From Dyella_A sp035685805 (lineage in GTDB: Bacteria; Pseudomonadota; Gammaproteobacteria; Xanthomonadales; Rhodanobacteraceae): a DNA stretch of 64,000 nt. Position 1 is the stretch's first letter. Each line of letters opens with the position of its first letter. Below the pieces are notes generated by a model. It saw only the letters and a list, made by a program, of their open reading frames with translations. It made no database searches and had not been told where the DNA came from. Below are positions 34,699-44,316 of the stretch, piece after piece. The DNA lies in NCBI RefSeq assembly GCF_035685805.1, contig NZ_DASSAB010000038.1, positions 62,001 through 126,000 of the forward strand, written 5' to 3'. The position numbers were made by a program, and so were the translations under genes.

Positions 34699-35142
34699 TC
34701 AGGCTGCGGCCGACTCGTTCATCCAGCTGTCGGCGGTGGTCGCGCCACCTTCGCGGCGCACTTCCTTGAGTTCGCGCAACTGGCGCATGACCTGGCGGTA
34801 GACATTCTGCAGTCCACCCTGCCGTGCGTCCTTGGTCTCGTGGTAAGCCACGGCCAACCACAGGGCGATGCCGCGGATTGCCACCTCGACATTCTCCGAG
34901 CGCGCGCGCACGTAGCCGATTTCGGTGCCCTGGCCCCACGGCAGATAGCGCTCTTCCGGCGGGGTGCCGTAAAGATGCGGGAAATCGCAGCGGGTGGCCT
35001 GGCCGATCTCGCGCAGCGTCAGCGTGCTCAGGCGTGTCTTGTTCTGGCGGGACAGGGCCTGGATGCTGCCCTGGATGTCACGCAACTGCCGGCTCAGCTG
35101 GCGGGCACGATTGATGGCGATGAGCTGGGTCAAGAGGCGCAT
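34699..35142 (-). CDS. Conserved hypothetical protein
   Basis: A 147-residue soluble protein starting MRLLTQLIAINRARQL that I cannot assign. The N-terminal half is helical and basic (RQLSRQLRDIQGSIQALSRQ). A motif GQATRCDFPHLYG and GQGTEIGYVRARSENVEVAIRGIALWLAVAYHETK follow. The start ATG at 35142 has AGGGA upstream; a longer open frame to 35193 has no such site. It is tail-to-tail with the transglycosylase. No neighbour suggests a function. Confidence 0.7.
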   Translation of the reverse strand: MRLLTQLIAINRARQLSRQLRDIQGSIQALSRQNKTRLSTLTLREIGQATRCDFPHLYGTPPEERYLPWGQGTEIGYVRARSENVEVAIRGIALWLAVAYHETKDARQGGLQNVYRQVMRQLRELKEVRREGGATTADSWMNESAAA

Positions 35143-35278
35143 GGACGATCCCTGGCTTGGAGCGGCAGCGCATTGGGCGCTGGCGGCGAGCATACCTGAG
35201 CCAGCGGCACATTTGCACCACGTGCGTCACAAGGTGACTCGCGACGTCAGCGCAACAAGGTCGGGGTGACGCAGCGCG

Positions 35279-36115
35279 TCACATCTGCCCGAGCCGCTGG
35301 CCGACCTTGATCGGCTGCTGCGGGGTCAGCGGGTCCAGCGGCGCGCCGGTGTCGGGCAGCAGCAGGATCACCGTGGAGCCCATGTTGAAGCGGCCCATCT
35401 CGGCGAACCGTTCCAGCCGGATGTTCCGTCCCGCAAACGACTTGCGACGGATCCCCGGCGCGTAGGGCGGGATCACCAGCCCGTCCCAGACGATCGACAC
35501 CGACGACACCAGGATGGCGCCGACCAGCACCACTGCGAACGGCCCGTGCTCACCCTCGAAGTGGCATACCAGGCGCTCGTTGCGCGCGAACAGGCGGGGG
35601 ATCGCCTCCACCGCAAACGGGGCGACGCTGAAGATGCGTCCCGGCACGTGCACCGTCTCGGTCAGGGTGCCGCTCAGGGGCATGTGCACGCGGTGATAGT
35701 CGCGCGGCGACAGGTACACGGTGACGAACCGGCCATTGCGGTACGGGGCGGCGGCCGACTCGTCACCCAGCAGCTCCGCCGCGGTGTACGACTGGCCCTT
35801 GGCCTGGAAGATGCGCCCGTCGGCGATCGCGCCGGACTGGCTGATGCGCCCGTCGGCGGGGCTCAGCACGGACGACGGATCGGCATCCGCCTGTCGCGCG
35901 CCCGGCTTCAGCACGCGGGTAAAGAAGGCGTTGAAGTGCTCGTAGGCCCGCGGGTCCGGCTGCGCCGCCTCGGCCATGTCGACCTGGTAATTGCGCACGA
36001 TCGTGCCGATCAGCCAGTTCTTCCACGGCCCGAATCTCCAGCGCGTGGCCCAGTAAACCAGCCGCGACAGCGCCCGGTGCGGAAGGATGTATTGCAGGAA
36101 GACTTTGAGATTCAT
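35279..36115 (-). CDS. psd: Phosphatidylserine decarboxylase
   Basis: Pyruvoyl-dependent inner-membrane enzyme that makes phosphatidylethanolamine. The 278-residue proenzyme has the self-cleavage motif MGST near residue 254, which becomes the pyruvoyl alpha chain, and the catalytic region SPRDYHRVHMPLSG. Start at ATG 36115 (MNLKVFLQYILPHRALSR). On the minus strand TATACT lies only six bases before this ATG, so the transcript may be nearly leaderless. It is monocistronic and divergent from prmB. Confidence 0.96.
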   Translation of the reverse strand: MNLKVFLQYILPHRALSRLVYWATRWRFGPWKNWLIGTIVRNYQVDMAEAAQPDPRAYEHFNAFFTRVLKPGARQADADPSSVLSPADGRISQSGAIADGRIFQAKGQSYTAAELLGDESAAAPYRNGRFVTVYLSPRDYHRVHMPLSGTLTETVHVPGRIFSVAPFAVEAIPRLFARNERLVCHFEGEHGPFAVVLVGAILVSSVSIVWDGLVIPPYAPGIRRKSFAGRNIRLERFAEMGRFNMGSTVILLLPDTGAPLDPLTPQQPIKVGQRLGQM

Positions 36116-36320
36116 CGAGGCAGTATAAGGCGCGAACCGCAAGCCCTCGACGGCGCGCCGGAGCAACCGTCGCTACCGCGTCAGCGGCCGGTCGCAGCCC
36201 CCGCACATCGGACGCCGGTACACGGGTTTCCAGCGCCCGGCCTCGGTGCTCGAGGCCTCGCCGGAGTCGGGCGGCTGCGTGGCGGCTCACGGGCGGACGC
36301 GAACGAGCGGGAGCGCGGCT

Positions 36321-36326
36321 TATAAT
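36321..36326 (+). promoter_or_regulatory. Putative -10 element of prmB
   Basis: A perfect TATAAT followed by CGGCGG lies 31 bases before the prmB GTG. The equivalent hexamers at apbC and rimO sit at almost the same distance. No good -35 is visible. Confidence 0.5.
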
Positions 36327-36357
36327 CGGCGGCCAACCTGCCGCCCTCCGGATCGCC

Positions 36358-37278
36358 GTGACCGCCGAACTGTCCACCATCATCGACTTCATCCGCTATG
36401 GCGCCAGCCGCTTTTCGGCTGCCGGGCTGACCTTTGGCCACAGCCACGACAACCCGATCGACGAGGCGACGCATCTGGTGCTGGCGGCGTTGCACCTTCC
36501 GCCGGATCTGCCGCCGGCCTACGGTACGGGTGCGCTCGTGGCCGAGGAGCGTGAGCGCGTGCTGGGGCTGATCGAACGCCGCGTCAGCGAGCGTGTGCCG
36601 GTGGCCTACCTGGTGGGCGAAACCTGGTTCGCGGGCCTGAAGTTCAAGAGCGACCGCCGCGCGCTGGTGCCGCGTTCGCCGATCGCCGAGCTGATCGAGT
36701 CGGGCTTTGCGCCCTGGCTGGACCACCGCCACGTGGAGCGCGCGCTGGACGTGTGCACCGGCTCGGGCTGCATCGGCATTGCGATGGCCGAGTACAACCC
36801 GGACTGGCAGGTGGACATCGTGGACATCAGCCCCGAGGCGCTGTCGCTGGCGCGCGAGAACATCGTGTTCCAGCACGTGGAGGGCCGGGTGGAGGCGATC
36901 GAGTCCGACCTGTTTGCCGGCGTGCAAGGGCGACGCTACGACCTGATCGTGTCGAACCCGCCCTACGTCACCGAGGACGAGTACGCGGCGATGCCGGGCG
37001 AATACCGCCACGAGCCCAAGCTGGGCCTGACCTCCGGCGTGGACGGGCTGGACCTGTGCCTGCGCATGCTCGACGAGGCGGCCGACTACCTGACCAAGGA
37101 CGGTCTGCTGATCGTCGAGGTGGGCGAAAGCGAGCATGCGCTCAACGCGCTGCTGCCGGAGGTGCCGTTCGTGTGGATCGAGTTCAAGGTGGGCGCGATG
37201 GGCGTGTTCGCGCTCGAGCGCCGTGACCTGATCGAGCACGCCCATGCCATCCGCGCCGCGGCGCAGGCGCGTCGCTGA
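36358..37278 (+). CDS. prmB: 50S ribosomal protein uL3 glutamine methyltransferase PrmB
   Basis: N5-glutamine methyltransferase modifying uL3 (Gln150 in E. coli). The 306-residue class I methyltransferase has the SAM loop ALDVCTGSGCIGIAMAE, DISPEALSLARENI and the catalytic SNPPYVTEDEY. The long N-terminal segment with PVAYLVGETWFAGLKF is typical of PrmB against the shorter PrmC. The start is GTG and no ATG is near. prmB followed closely by aroC is a conserved gammaproteobacterial order. Confidence 0.95.
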   Translation: MTAELSTIIDFIRYGASRFSAAGLTFGHSHDNPIDEATHLVLAALHLPPDLPPAYGTGALVAEERERVLGLIERRVSERVPVAYLVGETWFAGLKFKSDRRALVPRSPIAELIESGFAPWLDHRHVERALDVCTGSGCIGIAMAEYNPDWQVDIVDISPEALSLARENIVFQHVEGRVEAIESDLFAGVQGRRYDLIVSNPPYVTEDEYAAMPGEYRHEPKLGLTSGVDGLDLCLRMLDEAADYLTKDGLLIVEVGESEHALNALLPEVPFVWIEFKVGAMGVFALERRDLIEHAHAIRAAAQARR

Positions 37279-37380
37279 GCGCCGCGACGCGGCCGTCCAC
37301 CGCCGCGGCTGTGGCAAGATGCAGTGCAGCATGAGGCCGGGCCGTCCGGCGTCAGTGCCCCTGTCGCGTCGGTAGATCCC

Positions 37381-38469
37381 GTGTCCAGCAACTCCTTCGG
37401 CAAGCTCTTCACCGTCACCACCTTCGGCGAAAGCCACGGGCCGGCCATCGGCTGCGTCATTGATGGCTGTCCCCCGGGATTGCCGCTCTCGGCACAGGAG
37501 TTCGAAGCCGATCTCGGTCGCCGCGCCACCGGTCGCACCCGTCACACCTCGCAGCGCCGCGAGGCCGACGAGCTGGAGATCCTGTCCGGCGTTTACGAAG
37601 GCCGCACCACCGGCACGCCGATCGCCCTGCTGATCCGCAACACCGACCAGCGCAGCAAGGACTACGGCGACATCGCCCGGACCTTCCGCCCCGGCCACGC
37701 CGATTACACCTACTGGCACAAGTACGGTATCCGCGATCCGCGCGGCGGCGGTCGTTCGTCGGCGCGCGAGACCACCATGCGCGTGGCGGCCGGCGTCATC
37801 GCCAAGAAGTGGCTGGCCGAGCGCCATGGCGTGCGGGTGCGCGGCTACCTGGCCCAGCTCGGCGAGATCGTGCCGGCGGCGTTCGACGTCGAGGCGATCG
37901 AGCAGAATCCGTTCTTCTGGCCCGACGCCGGCCAAGTGCCTGAGCTGGAGCGCTACATGGACGCGCTGCGCAAGTCGGGCGATTCGGTGGGCGCGCGCGT
38001 CAACGCGATCGCCGAGGGCGTGCCGCCGGGTTGGGGCGAGCCGATCTACGGCAAGCTCGACGGCGACCTCGCTGCCGCGATGATGTCGATCAACGCGGTC
38101 AAGGGCGTTGAGATCGGCGACGGGTTCGCCGCCGTCGCCCAGCGCGGCACCCAGCATCGCGATGAAATGCATTTGGACGGCTTTACGTCCAATCACGCCG
38201 GTGGCATTCTCGGCGGGATCAGTTCCGGCCAACCGGTCACCGTCTCGGTCGCATTCAAGCCCACCTCCAGCATCCTGATTCCGGGCCAGAGCGTGGATCT
38301 CGCCGGCGAGCCGGTGGAGGTGGTGACCAAGGGCCGACACGATCCCTGCGTCGGCATACGCGCCACGCCGATCGTCGAAGCGATGCTGGCGCTGGTGCTG
38401 ATGGATCACGCGCTGCGCCATCGCGCGCAGTGCGGTGATGTCGGGCCGGTGCAGCCGCTGATCGGCTGA
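37381..38469 (+). CDS. aroC: Chorismate synthase
   Basis: Converts EPSP to chorismate, the last step of the shikimate pathway, using reduced FMN. I place the start at GTG 37381 (VSSNSFGKLFTVTTFGESHG), which matches the family start, giving 362 residues; the open frame runs to another GTG at 37324 without support. Signature motifs are GESHGPAIGCVIDGCPPG, RTFRPGHADYTYWHKYGIRD, GGGRSSARETTMRVAAG and GGISSGQPV. It supplies chorismate to the tryptophan genes further along the window. Confidence 0.97.
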   Translation: MSSNSFGKLFTVTTFGESHGPAIGCVIDGCPPGLPLSAQEFEADLGRRATGRTRHTSQRREADELEILSGVYEGRTTGTPIALLIRNTDQRSKDYGDIARTFRPGHADYTYWHKYGIRDPRGGGRSSARETTMRVAAGVIAKKWLAERHGVRVRGYLAQLGEIVPAAFDVEAIEQNPFFWPDAGQVPELERYMDALRKSGDSVGARVNAIAEGVPPGWGEPIYGKLDGDLAAAMMSINAVKGVEIGDGFAAVAQRGTQHRDEMHLDGFTSNHAGGILGGISSGQPVTVSVAFKPTSSILIPGQSVDLAGEPVEVVTKGRHDPCVGIRATPIVEAMLALVLMDHALRHRAQCGDVGPVQPLIG

Positions 38470-38505
38470 GCGGCGCGCGATCGATCCATCCCTGCAGGAA
38501 CCGGC

Positions 38506-39525
38506 ATGACCAAGCGGTACAAAGTGTGGGTGTCACGTCCGCTGTTCGCCGAGGCGCTGGCGCGACTGGACCAGCACGTCACGCTGGTTGCAGAGGCGAC
38601 CGAGCGCCAGCACTCGCCGGCCCAGCTGCGCGAGCGGCTGGCCGACGTGGATGCGGCGATCATCGGCCTGTCCGATCGCGTCGATGCCGCCACGCTTGCC
38701 GGCAACGAGCGCCTGCGGGTGATCGCCAATCTGGCGGTGGGCTACAACAACCTCGACATCGACGCGCTCACCCGGGCCGGTGTGCTCGCCTGCAACACGC
38801 CCGATGTGCTCAACGAAACCACCGCCGACTACGCCTGGGCCTTGTTGCTGGCGGCGGCACGTCGGGTCGGCGCGGCCGAACGCTGGCTGCGGTCGGGGCA
38901 GTGGACCGGGACCATGCGCATCGACGACTGGCTCGGCGTGGACCTGCACGGCAGGACGCTGGGCATCCTCGGCATGGGGCGGATCGGCCAGGCCGTGGCG
39001 CGCCGCGCCGGCGGGTTCGACATGCGCGTGCTCTATCACAATCGCCACCGGCTGCCGGAGGTGACCGAGCGCCAGTGCGCTGCGCGCTGGGTGGATCAGC
39101 CCACGCTGCTGGCCGAGTCCGACCATCTGGTGCTGGCGTTGCCGTACACGCCCGGGAATCATCACATCATCGGTGCCGCCGAGCTGGCCCGCATGAAGCG
39201 CGGCAGCGTGCTGGTGAACATCGCGCGCGGCGGCCTGGTGGACGAGGCCGCACTGGCCGCCGCGTTGGCGGCGGGGCAGCTGGCGGCGGCGGGACTGGAC
39301 GTGTACGAGGACGAGCCAGTGGTGCATCCGGCACTGCTGGCACTGGACCAGGTCGTGCTCAGTCCGCACCTGGGCAGCGCCAGTGCCGATACCCGCCGCA
39401 ACATGGCGCACCTGGCGGTCGACAATGTGCTGGCGGGCCTCGGGCTAGGGTCGGCGGCGGGCGATCCACCCACACCGATCAATCCGCAGCTGCTGCACGC
39501 CCGGCCAGCGCCGGGCAAAGCGTGA
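38506..39525 (+). CDS. D-2-hydroxyacid dehydrogenase (glyoxylate/hydroxypyruvate reductase-like)
   Basis: NAD(P)-dependent oxidoreductase of 339 residues. The Rossmann motif is LGILGMGRIGQAVARR, the catalytic Arg lies in VNIARGGLVDE, the Glu in YEDEP and the His in LSPHLGSAS. The overall pattern is nearest to the GhrB/glycerate dehydrogenase group, so glyoxylate or hydroxypyruvate are likely substrates; the exact one is uncertain. A Shine-Dalgarno (GCAGGAA) precedes the ATG. It lies between aroC and asd, 36 bases after aroC. Confidence 0.88.
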   Translation: MTKRYKVWVSRPLFAEALARLDQHVTLVAEATERQHSPAQLRERLADVDAAIIGLSDRVDAATLAGNERLRVIANLAVGYNNLDIDALTRAGVLACNTPDVLNETTADYAWALLLAAARRVGAAERWLRSGQWTGTMRIDDWLGVDLHGRTLGILGMGRIGQAVARRAGGFDMRVLYHNRHRLPEVTERQCAARWVDQPTLLAESDHLVLALPYTPGNHHIIGAAELARMKRGSVLVNIARGGLVDEAALAAALAAGQLAAAGLDVYEDEPVVHPALLALDQVVLSPHLGSASADTRRNMAHLAVDNVLAGLGLGSAAGDPPTPINPQLLHARPAPGKA

Positions 39526-39648
39526 CCGCTTTCACGGTCGTGCAGATGGCTGGTTTGTGTTGAGCTCCGCCCGGGCTAGATTTCCGCTGATGCGGGAACG
39601 GCCAAGCCCCGGCGGCCTTTTTCAGTTCCCAGGCAGACAGACACGATC

Positions 39649-40677
39649 ATGAGCAAGAAGAGCAGTTACAAGGTGGCGATGGTAGGAGCGACCGGCGCCG
39701 TGGGCGAAACCCTGCTGTCGATCCTGGCCGAACGCGATTTCCCGATCAGCGAGCTGGTGCCGCTGGCCAGCGAGCGCTCCGCGGGCGGGCAGGTGGAATT
39801 CGCGGGCAAGAAAATCACGGTGCAGAATCTGGCCGACTACGACTTCAGCGGCGTGGACATCGCGTTCTTTTCCGCCGGCGGTTCGGTCAGTCGCGAGCAC
39901 GCGCCGCGTGCGGCGGCGGCCGGTGCGGTGGTGATCGACAACACCTCGGAGTTCCGCTACCAGGACGACATTCCGCTGGTGGTGAGCGAGGTGAACCCGC
40001 ATGCCATTGCCGACTACACCGTCCGCGGCATCATTGCCAACCCGAACTGCTCGACCATGCAGATGCTGGTGGCACTGGCGCCGATCCATCGCGCGGTGGG
40101 CATCGAGCGGATCAACGTCGCCACCTATCAGTCGGTCTCCGGGGCCGGACGTTCGGGCATGGAGGAGCTGGGGCGGCAGACCGCCGCGCTGCTCAACTTC
40201 CAGGAAGCGGAGCCGGCCAAGTTTCCCAAGCAGATCGCCTTCAACGTGATTCCGCACATCGACGACTTCCAGCCCAACGGCTACACCAAGGAAGAGATGA
40301 AGATGGTGTGGGAGACGCGCAAGATCCTCGAAGACCCTTCGATCGCGGTCAATCCCACGGCGGTACGCGTGCCGGTGTTCTACGGCCATGCCGAGGCGGT
40401 GCACGTGGAGACGCGCGACAAGATCACCGCCGAACAGGCGCGCGAACTGCTGGAGCAGGCGCCCGGACTGGAGGTAATGGACGAGCGCAAGGCCGGCGGC
40501 TACCCCACGCCGGTGGGCGACGCGGCCGGCAAGGACGCGGTGCTGGTGGGCCGCATCCGCGAGGACATATCGCACGATCGGGGTCTGGACCTGTGGATCG
40601 TGGCGGACAACATCCGCAAGGGCGCGGCGCTCAACGCCGTGCAGATCGCCGAGTTGCTGATCGAGGACTACCTCTGA
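39649..40677 (+). CDS. asd: Aspartate-semialdehyde dehydrogenase
   Basis: NADPH-dependent enzyme that reduces aspartyl phosphate, feeding lysine/diaminopimelate, threonine and methionine synthesis. The 342-residue protein has the nucleotide loop VGATGAVGETLL, the catalytic Cys in ANPNCSTMQM and the His region HAEAVHVETR. It follows the dehydrogenase by about 120 bases and precedes a small exported coiled-coil protein and fimV, the gene order seen in Pseudomonas and Xanthomonas. Confidence 0.97.
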   Translation: MSKKSSYKVAMVGATGAVGETLLSILAERDFPISELVPLASERSAGGQVEFAGKKITVQNLADYDFSGVDIAFFSAGGSVSREHAPRAAAAGAVVIDNTSEFRYQDDIPLVVSEVNPHAIADYTVRGIIANPNCSTMQMLVALAPIHRAVGIERINVATYQSVSGAGRSGMEELGRQTAALLNFQEAEPAKFPKQIAFNVIPHIDDFQPNGYTKEEMKMVWETRKILEDPSIAVNPTAVRVPVFYGHAEAVHVETRDKITAEQARELLEQAPGLEVMDERKAGGYPTPVGDAAGKDAVLVGRIREDISHDRGLDLWIVADNIRKGAALNAVQIAELLIEDYL

Positions 40678-40686
40678 GGTGAAACC

Positions 40687-40992
40687 ATGCGCTGTACCTT
40701 CCTTGTTGCTCTCCTGACCGTGGCGCAGGCCGGCGGCGCTCCCGCGCTTGCCGCGGCTTCCCGCGGGCAGGACGCCGCCGCGACCACGCAGGCCGATCCC
40801 CAGCGGATCGGCCTGCACCTCAAGCGCACCGCCTCGGAGGTGCAGCAGCTGCAGCAGGCGGTGGCAGCGCAGGAGTCGCGCAGCCGGCAGGCCCAGGAGC
40901 GCCTGCGCGAGCAGGATCGGGCGCTGGAGCAGCTGCGTCAGCAGTTGCAGGCGACGCATCCTGCGCCGCCGTCCGGAAAGGACGGTTCCTGA
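40687..40992 (+). CDS. Small exported coiled-coil protein
   Basis: A 101-residue protein with a signal peptide (MRCTFLVALLTVAQAGGAPALAA) and a mature part that is one strong coiled coil, rich in Gln, Glu and Arg (RTASEVQQLQQAVAAQE). I do not recognise a family. The ATG lies seven bases after the asd stop with AGGTGAAACC between, so it is probably co-transcribed with asd. It may act in the periplasm; function is unknown. Confidence 0.7.
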   Translation: MRCTFLVALLTVAQAGGAPALAAASRGQDAAATTQADPQRIGLHLKRTASEVQQLQQAVAAQESRSRQAQERLREQDRALEQLRQQLQATHPAPPSGKDGS

Positions 40993-41050
40993 GCGCGTGC
41001 GTGTTCGAGAAGCTGGCGCAGCAATATCGTGCAAGTATTCGCCACGCCTA

Positions 41051-41079
41051 TTGTTGATTGGCTGGCATCTAACTAAAGT
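41051..41079 (+). promoter_or_regulatory. Candidate sigma-70 promoter of fimV
   Basis: TTGTTG (41051-41056) and TAAAGT (41074-41079) are 17 bases apart and lie 75 bases before the fimV ATG in the gap between the small coiled-coil gene and fimV. Confidence 0.4.
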
Positions 41080-41153
41080 GACGCGCTATTCGGGAGGCCG
41101 CCGCGTTCTGCGACGGCACGGGGAGCGTCACGGGTCGTTCGGGGGAAAACGCG

Positions 41154-43436
41154 ATGAATCGTTCGTTGAAACTGTCCATGCTGCTGGCCTTGGCATTGGG
41201 AAGCAGCCAGGCAGTGGCACTGGAGCTGGGCCAGATCCAGGTGAAGTCGGCCCTGGGCCAGCCCCTGCTGGCCGAGATCCCGGTGACCCCGGAGAGCCCC
41301 GCCGACCTGCGCAACCTGAGCGCCCGGCTGGCCTCGAACGAGGATTTCGCCCGCGCCGGCATCACTGACGGCCGCACCGCCGTACCGCTGAACTTCGCCA
41401 TCGTGAACGGGCCCGGCGGCAGCAAGCTGATCCGCATCACCAGCAACGACGCGATCAACGACCCGTATCTCGACCTGCTGGTGCAGGTGGACAACGCCGC
41501 CGGCAAGAGCGTGCGGGAATACACCATCCTGCTCGATCCGCCCGGCGTGGCCGCGGCGCCGCCGCCGGTTGCTGCTGCGCCGTCGTCGCGCGCTCCCGCC
41601 GTGCCAGGCACCACGCCCCGCGCGAGCCGGCCGGCCGCGGCGCCGGCGGCCAGCCGTGGTGCCGTGGTCGACGGCCAGTTCGGACCGGTCCAGAGCGGGC
41701 AGAACCTGTCCTCGATCGCGCAGCAGGTGATGCCGGCGGGGGCCGACCTCAACCAGACGCTGCTGGCGCTCAAGCAAGCCAATCCCGACGCGTTCTATCG
41801 CGACAACATCAACGCCCTCAAGAGCGGTGCCGTGCTGCGCGTACCGACCGCGGACGAGGCCCGTGCCATGAGCGCCGCGGCTGCGATGGCCGAAGTGCGT
41901 CGGCAGAACGGCGACTGGCGTTCTGGCACGGTCAGTGCGCCCACCGCCGTGGCCGACTCGGCCACCCGCGCCGGTGCGTCGACGTCGCCCAGCGCCCCGG
42001 CGACGCCGGCGGACGATCATCTGGCGCTGGTTCCCTCCGCCGACGGCAAGGGTGCATCGGCCGGCTCGGGCAAGGGTGGCGCCGAGGTGCGGCGCGAGCT
42101 GCAGCGTAGCCAGGAGAGCCTGGCCACCCTGCAGCAACAGGGCGCCGAGCTGAAGTCGCGGCTGAAAGACCTCGAAGATATCAACGGCAAGAACGAGCGC
42201 CTGCTGGCGCTGAAAGACAACGAGATCGCCGAGTTGCAGCGCAAGCTGGCGGAGGCCCAGAAGGGTGCCGGTGCGGAAGTTGCGACCGCAACCCCGGCCA
42301 AGGCCACCACCGCGCTTGTGCCGGCGGCGGCCGGTGCGCCAGCCAACGCACCGACTGCCGAAAAGACCGCCGCCGCAGCGGCAGGCACCGCGATGACGCC
42401 GGCGATGGCGACACCGGTTGCCAGCACTTCGGCTGCCAGCGCGACGGCGGCCGCCACGCCGGCAGCCGTCGCGCCCAAGCCGGCGAAGAAGCCGGCCCCG
42501 GTCAAGCGTGCGCCCGCGCCCACGCCGGTCGAAGATCCCTGGTACATGCAGACCTGGGCATGGGCCGCTGGTGCCGTGGCGATCGCCCTGGCGCTGCTGC
42601 TGGCCCTGCGTGGCCGCCGTTCCAAGGCACCGAACAAGCCGGCCGGTTCCTCGCTCGCCGACCGCTTCGGCGCAGCCCCGCTGCCCGTCGACGGCTCGGA
42701 CGATCCGGACCAGGACGAGCTGCTCGACCAGCTGGCCGAGCATCCGGACGATGTCGGCCTGCATCTGGAGCTTGTGAGCCTCTACTACCACCGCCGTGAT
42801 GTGGAGCATTTCGAAGCGGCGGCCGAGGCGATGTACGCGCACATCAGCGATCCGCAGCAGTCCGAGTGGCAGGACGTGGCGGCAATGGGCGAGGACCTGG
42901 TGCCTGGCCACCCGCTGTTCGTGGGGGTGGACACCTCGGTGCCGGAGAACGAGCGCGAGCCGCTCGGTGGCTTCGACCTCGACAGCTATCCGTCCGACGC
43001 GACGGCCGACTCGGTGCCCCCGCCGATGCCTGCACCCACGCCGGCACCGGCCAAGGTCAGCGAATACCATTTCGACTTCAACCTGACGCCGCAGCGCGAA
43101 CCGGCCCGCGCCCCGCTGACCGACACCACGCACGACGACGAAGGGCACGCGGACACCATCGAGGACGTCGACTTTGCCTTCGAGGACGACCTGCACGCGG
43201 CCGACACTGCCGGGTCGACCGATGCCGCTCCGGCCTGGCAGGCCGACGGTGCCGACACCGACTTCGAGCCGACCGAGTTCAGCGACGATCCGATCGACAC
43301 CAAGCTCGATCTGGCCCGTGCCTACCTCGACATGGGTGACGCCGACGGCGCGCGTGCGATGCTCGAGGAAGTGCTCGCCGAGGGCAGCCAGCCGCAGCGC
43401 GACGTGGCGCGCCGTCTGCTCGACGGTATCGCCTGA
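41154..43436 (+). CDS. fimV: FimV/TspA-like peptidoglycan-binding polar scaffold protein
   Basis: Inner-membrane scaffold connected with type IV pili, twitching and polar localisation. The 760-residue protein has a signal peptide (ends QAVA before LELGQIQVKSALGQPL), the N-terminal FimV domain, a LysM-like domain at about 176-233 (VQSGQNLSSIAQQVM), a coiled coil at about 307-370, an Ala/Pro-rich stretch, a single membrane helix at about 468-485, an acidic cytoplasmic region and a C-terminal TPR-type domain near 711-745 (IDTKLDLARAYLDMGDADGAR). Placement asd-fimV-truA is conserved. A strong terminator follows. Confidence 0.93.
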   Translation: MNRSLKLSMLLALALGSSQAVALELGQIQVKSALGQPLLAEIPVTPESPADLRNLSARLASNEDFARAGITDGRTAVPLNFAIVNGPGGSKLIRITSNDAINDPYLDLLVQVDNAAGKSVREYTILLDPPGVAAAPPPVAAAPSSRAPAVPGTTPRASRPAAAPAASRGAVVDGQFGPVQSGQNLSSIAQQVMPAGADLNQTLLALKQANPDAFYRDNINALKSGAVLRVPTADEARAMSAAAAMAEVRRQNGDWRSGTVSAPTAVADSATRAGASTSPSAPATPADDHLALVPSADGKGASAGSGKGGAEVRRELQRSQESLATLQQQGAELKSRLKDLEDINGKNERLLALKDNEIAELQRKLAEAQKGAGAEVATATPAKATTALVPAAAGAPANAPTAEKTAAAAAGTAMTPAMATPVASTSAASATAAATPAAVAPKPAKKPAPVKRAPAPTPVEDPWYMQTWAWAAGAVAIALALLLALRGRRSKAPNKPAGSSLADRFGAAPLPVDGSDDPDQDELLDQLAEHPDDVGLHLELVSLYYHRRDVEHFEAAAEAMYAHISDPQQSEWQDVAAMGEDLVPGHPLFVGVDTSVPENEREPLGGFDLDSYPSDATADSVPPPMPAPTPAPAKVSEYHFDFNLTPQREPARAPLTDTTHDDEGHADTIEDVDFAFEDDLHAADTAGSTDAAPAWQADGADTDFEPTEFSDDPIDTKLDLARAYLDMGDADGARAMLEEVLAEGSQPQRDVARRLLDGIA

Positions 43437-43465
43437 GCGCCGCCGAGCGGCCGCAACACCATCGA

Positions 43466-43496
43466 CCCGGGCCGCTCATGCGGCCCGGGTTTTTTT
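43466..43496 (+). terminator. Intrinsic terminator after fimV
   Basis: A 9-bp GC stem (CCCGGGCCG / CGGCCCGGG) with a six-base loop is followed by seven T residues. It separates fimV from truA. Confidence 0.93.
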
Positions 43497-43548
43497 ATGC
43501 GGGCTGCTATGCTTTGCGGCCGCGTTTCGAGAGCATCTGCACCCGGTC

Positions 43549-44316
43549 ATGCGCATCGCCCTGGGCATTGAATACGACGGCACCGACTTCTCCGGCTGGC
43601 AGCGGCTGAGCCACCGTCCCAGCGTGCAGGGCGCGCTGGAAAAGGCCCTTTCATCGGTGGCCGCGCAGCCGGTCGAGGTGACCTGTGCCGGGCGCACCGA
43701 CGCAGGCGTACACGGGCGCTGCCAGGTGGTGCACTTCGACACCGAGGTGCAGCGCGATCCACGCGGCTGGGTACTGGGGACGTGCGCGAATCTCCCGACC
43801 GCGGTCGCGGTGCTCTGGGCCATGCCGGTCGCCGACGCGTTCCATGCACGTTTCTCCGCGCGCAGCCGCCGCTACTGCTATCGCATCCTCAACCGTCCGG
43901 TGCGGGCGGCGCTGGATGCGCGATACGTCACCTGGGAGCGTCAGCCGCTGGATGCCGAGCGGATGCACGAGGCGGCGCAGGTGCTGCGTGGCGAGCACGA
44001 TTTCACTGCGTTCCGGGCGATCGCCTGCCAGGCTGCGCACGCCCGGCGCGAGGTGCTGGCGGTGTCGGTGCGGCGCGAGGACGAACAGGTGAGTATCGAG
44101 ATCGAGGCCAACGCGTTTCTCCACCACATGGTGCGCAACATCGTCGGCTCGCTGCTGCCGATCGGCCGCGGCGAACGCGAACCGGGCTGGCTGGCGCAGC
44201 TGCTGGCCGGGCGCAACCGCGAAGTCGCCGGACCCACGGCGCCGGCTTCCGGACTCACCTTCATCGGTCCGCGCTACGAGCCGCACTGGGGATTGCCGGC
44301 GGCGGTGACGGCATGA
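43549..44316 (+). CDS. truA: tRNA pseudouridine(38-40) synthase TruA
   Basis: Makes pseudouridine at positions 38-40 in the anticodon arm of many tRNAs. The predicted 255-residue protein starts at ATG 43549 (MRIALGIEYDGTDFSGWQR); the open frame upstream overlaps fimV and is not real. The catalytic Asp is D51 in AGRTDAGVHG, and FHARFSARSRRYCYRI and NAFLHHMVRNIVGSLL are family motifs. Its stop overlaps the trpF ATG by four bases. Confidence 0.97.
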   Translation: MRIALGIEYDGTDFSGWQRLSHRPSVQGALEKALSSVAAQPVEVTCAGRTDAGVHGRCQVVHFDTEVQRDPRGWVLGTCANLPTAVAVLWAMPVADAFHARFSARSRRYCYRILNRPVRAALDARYVTWERQPLDAERMHEAAQVLRGEHDFTAFRAIACQAAHARREVLAVSVRREDEQVSIEIEANAFLHHMVRNIVGSLLPIGRGEREPGWLAQLLAGRNREVAGPTAPASGLTFIGPRYEPHWGLPAAVTA

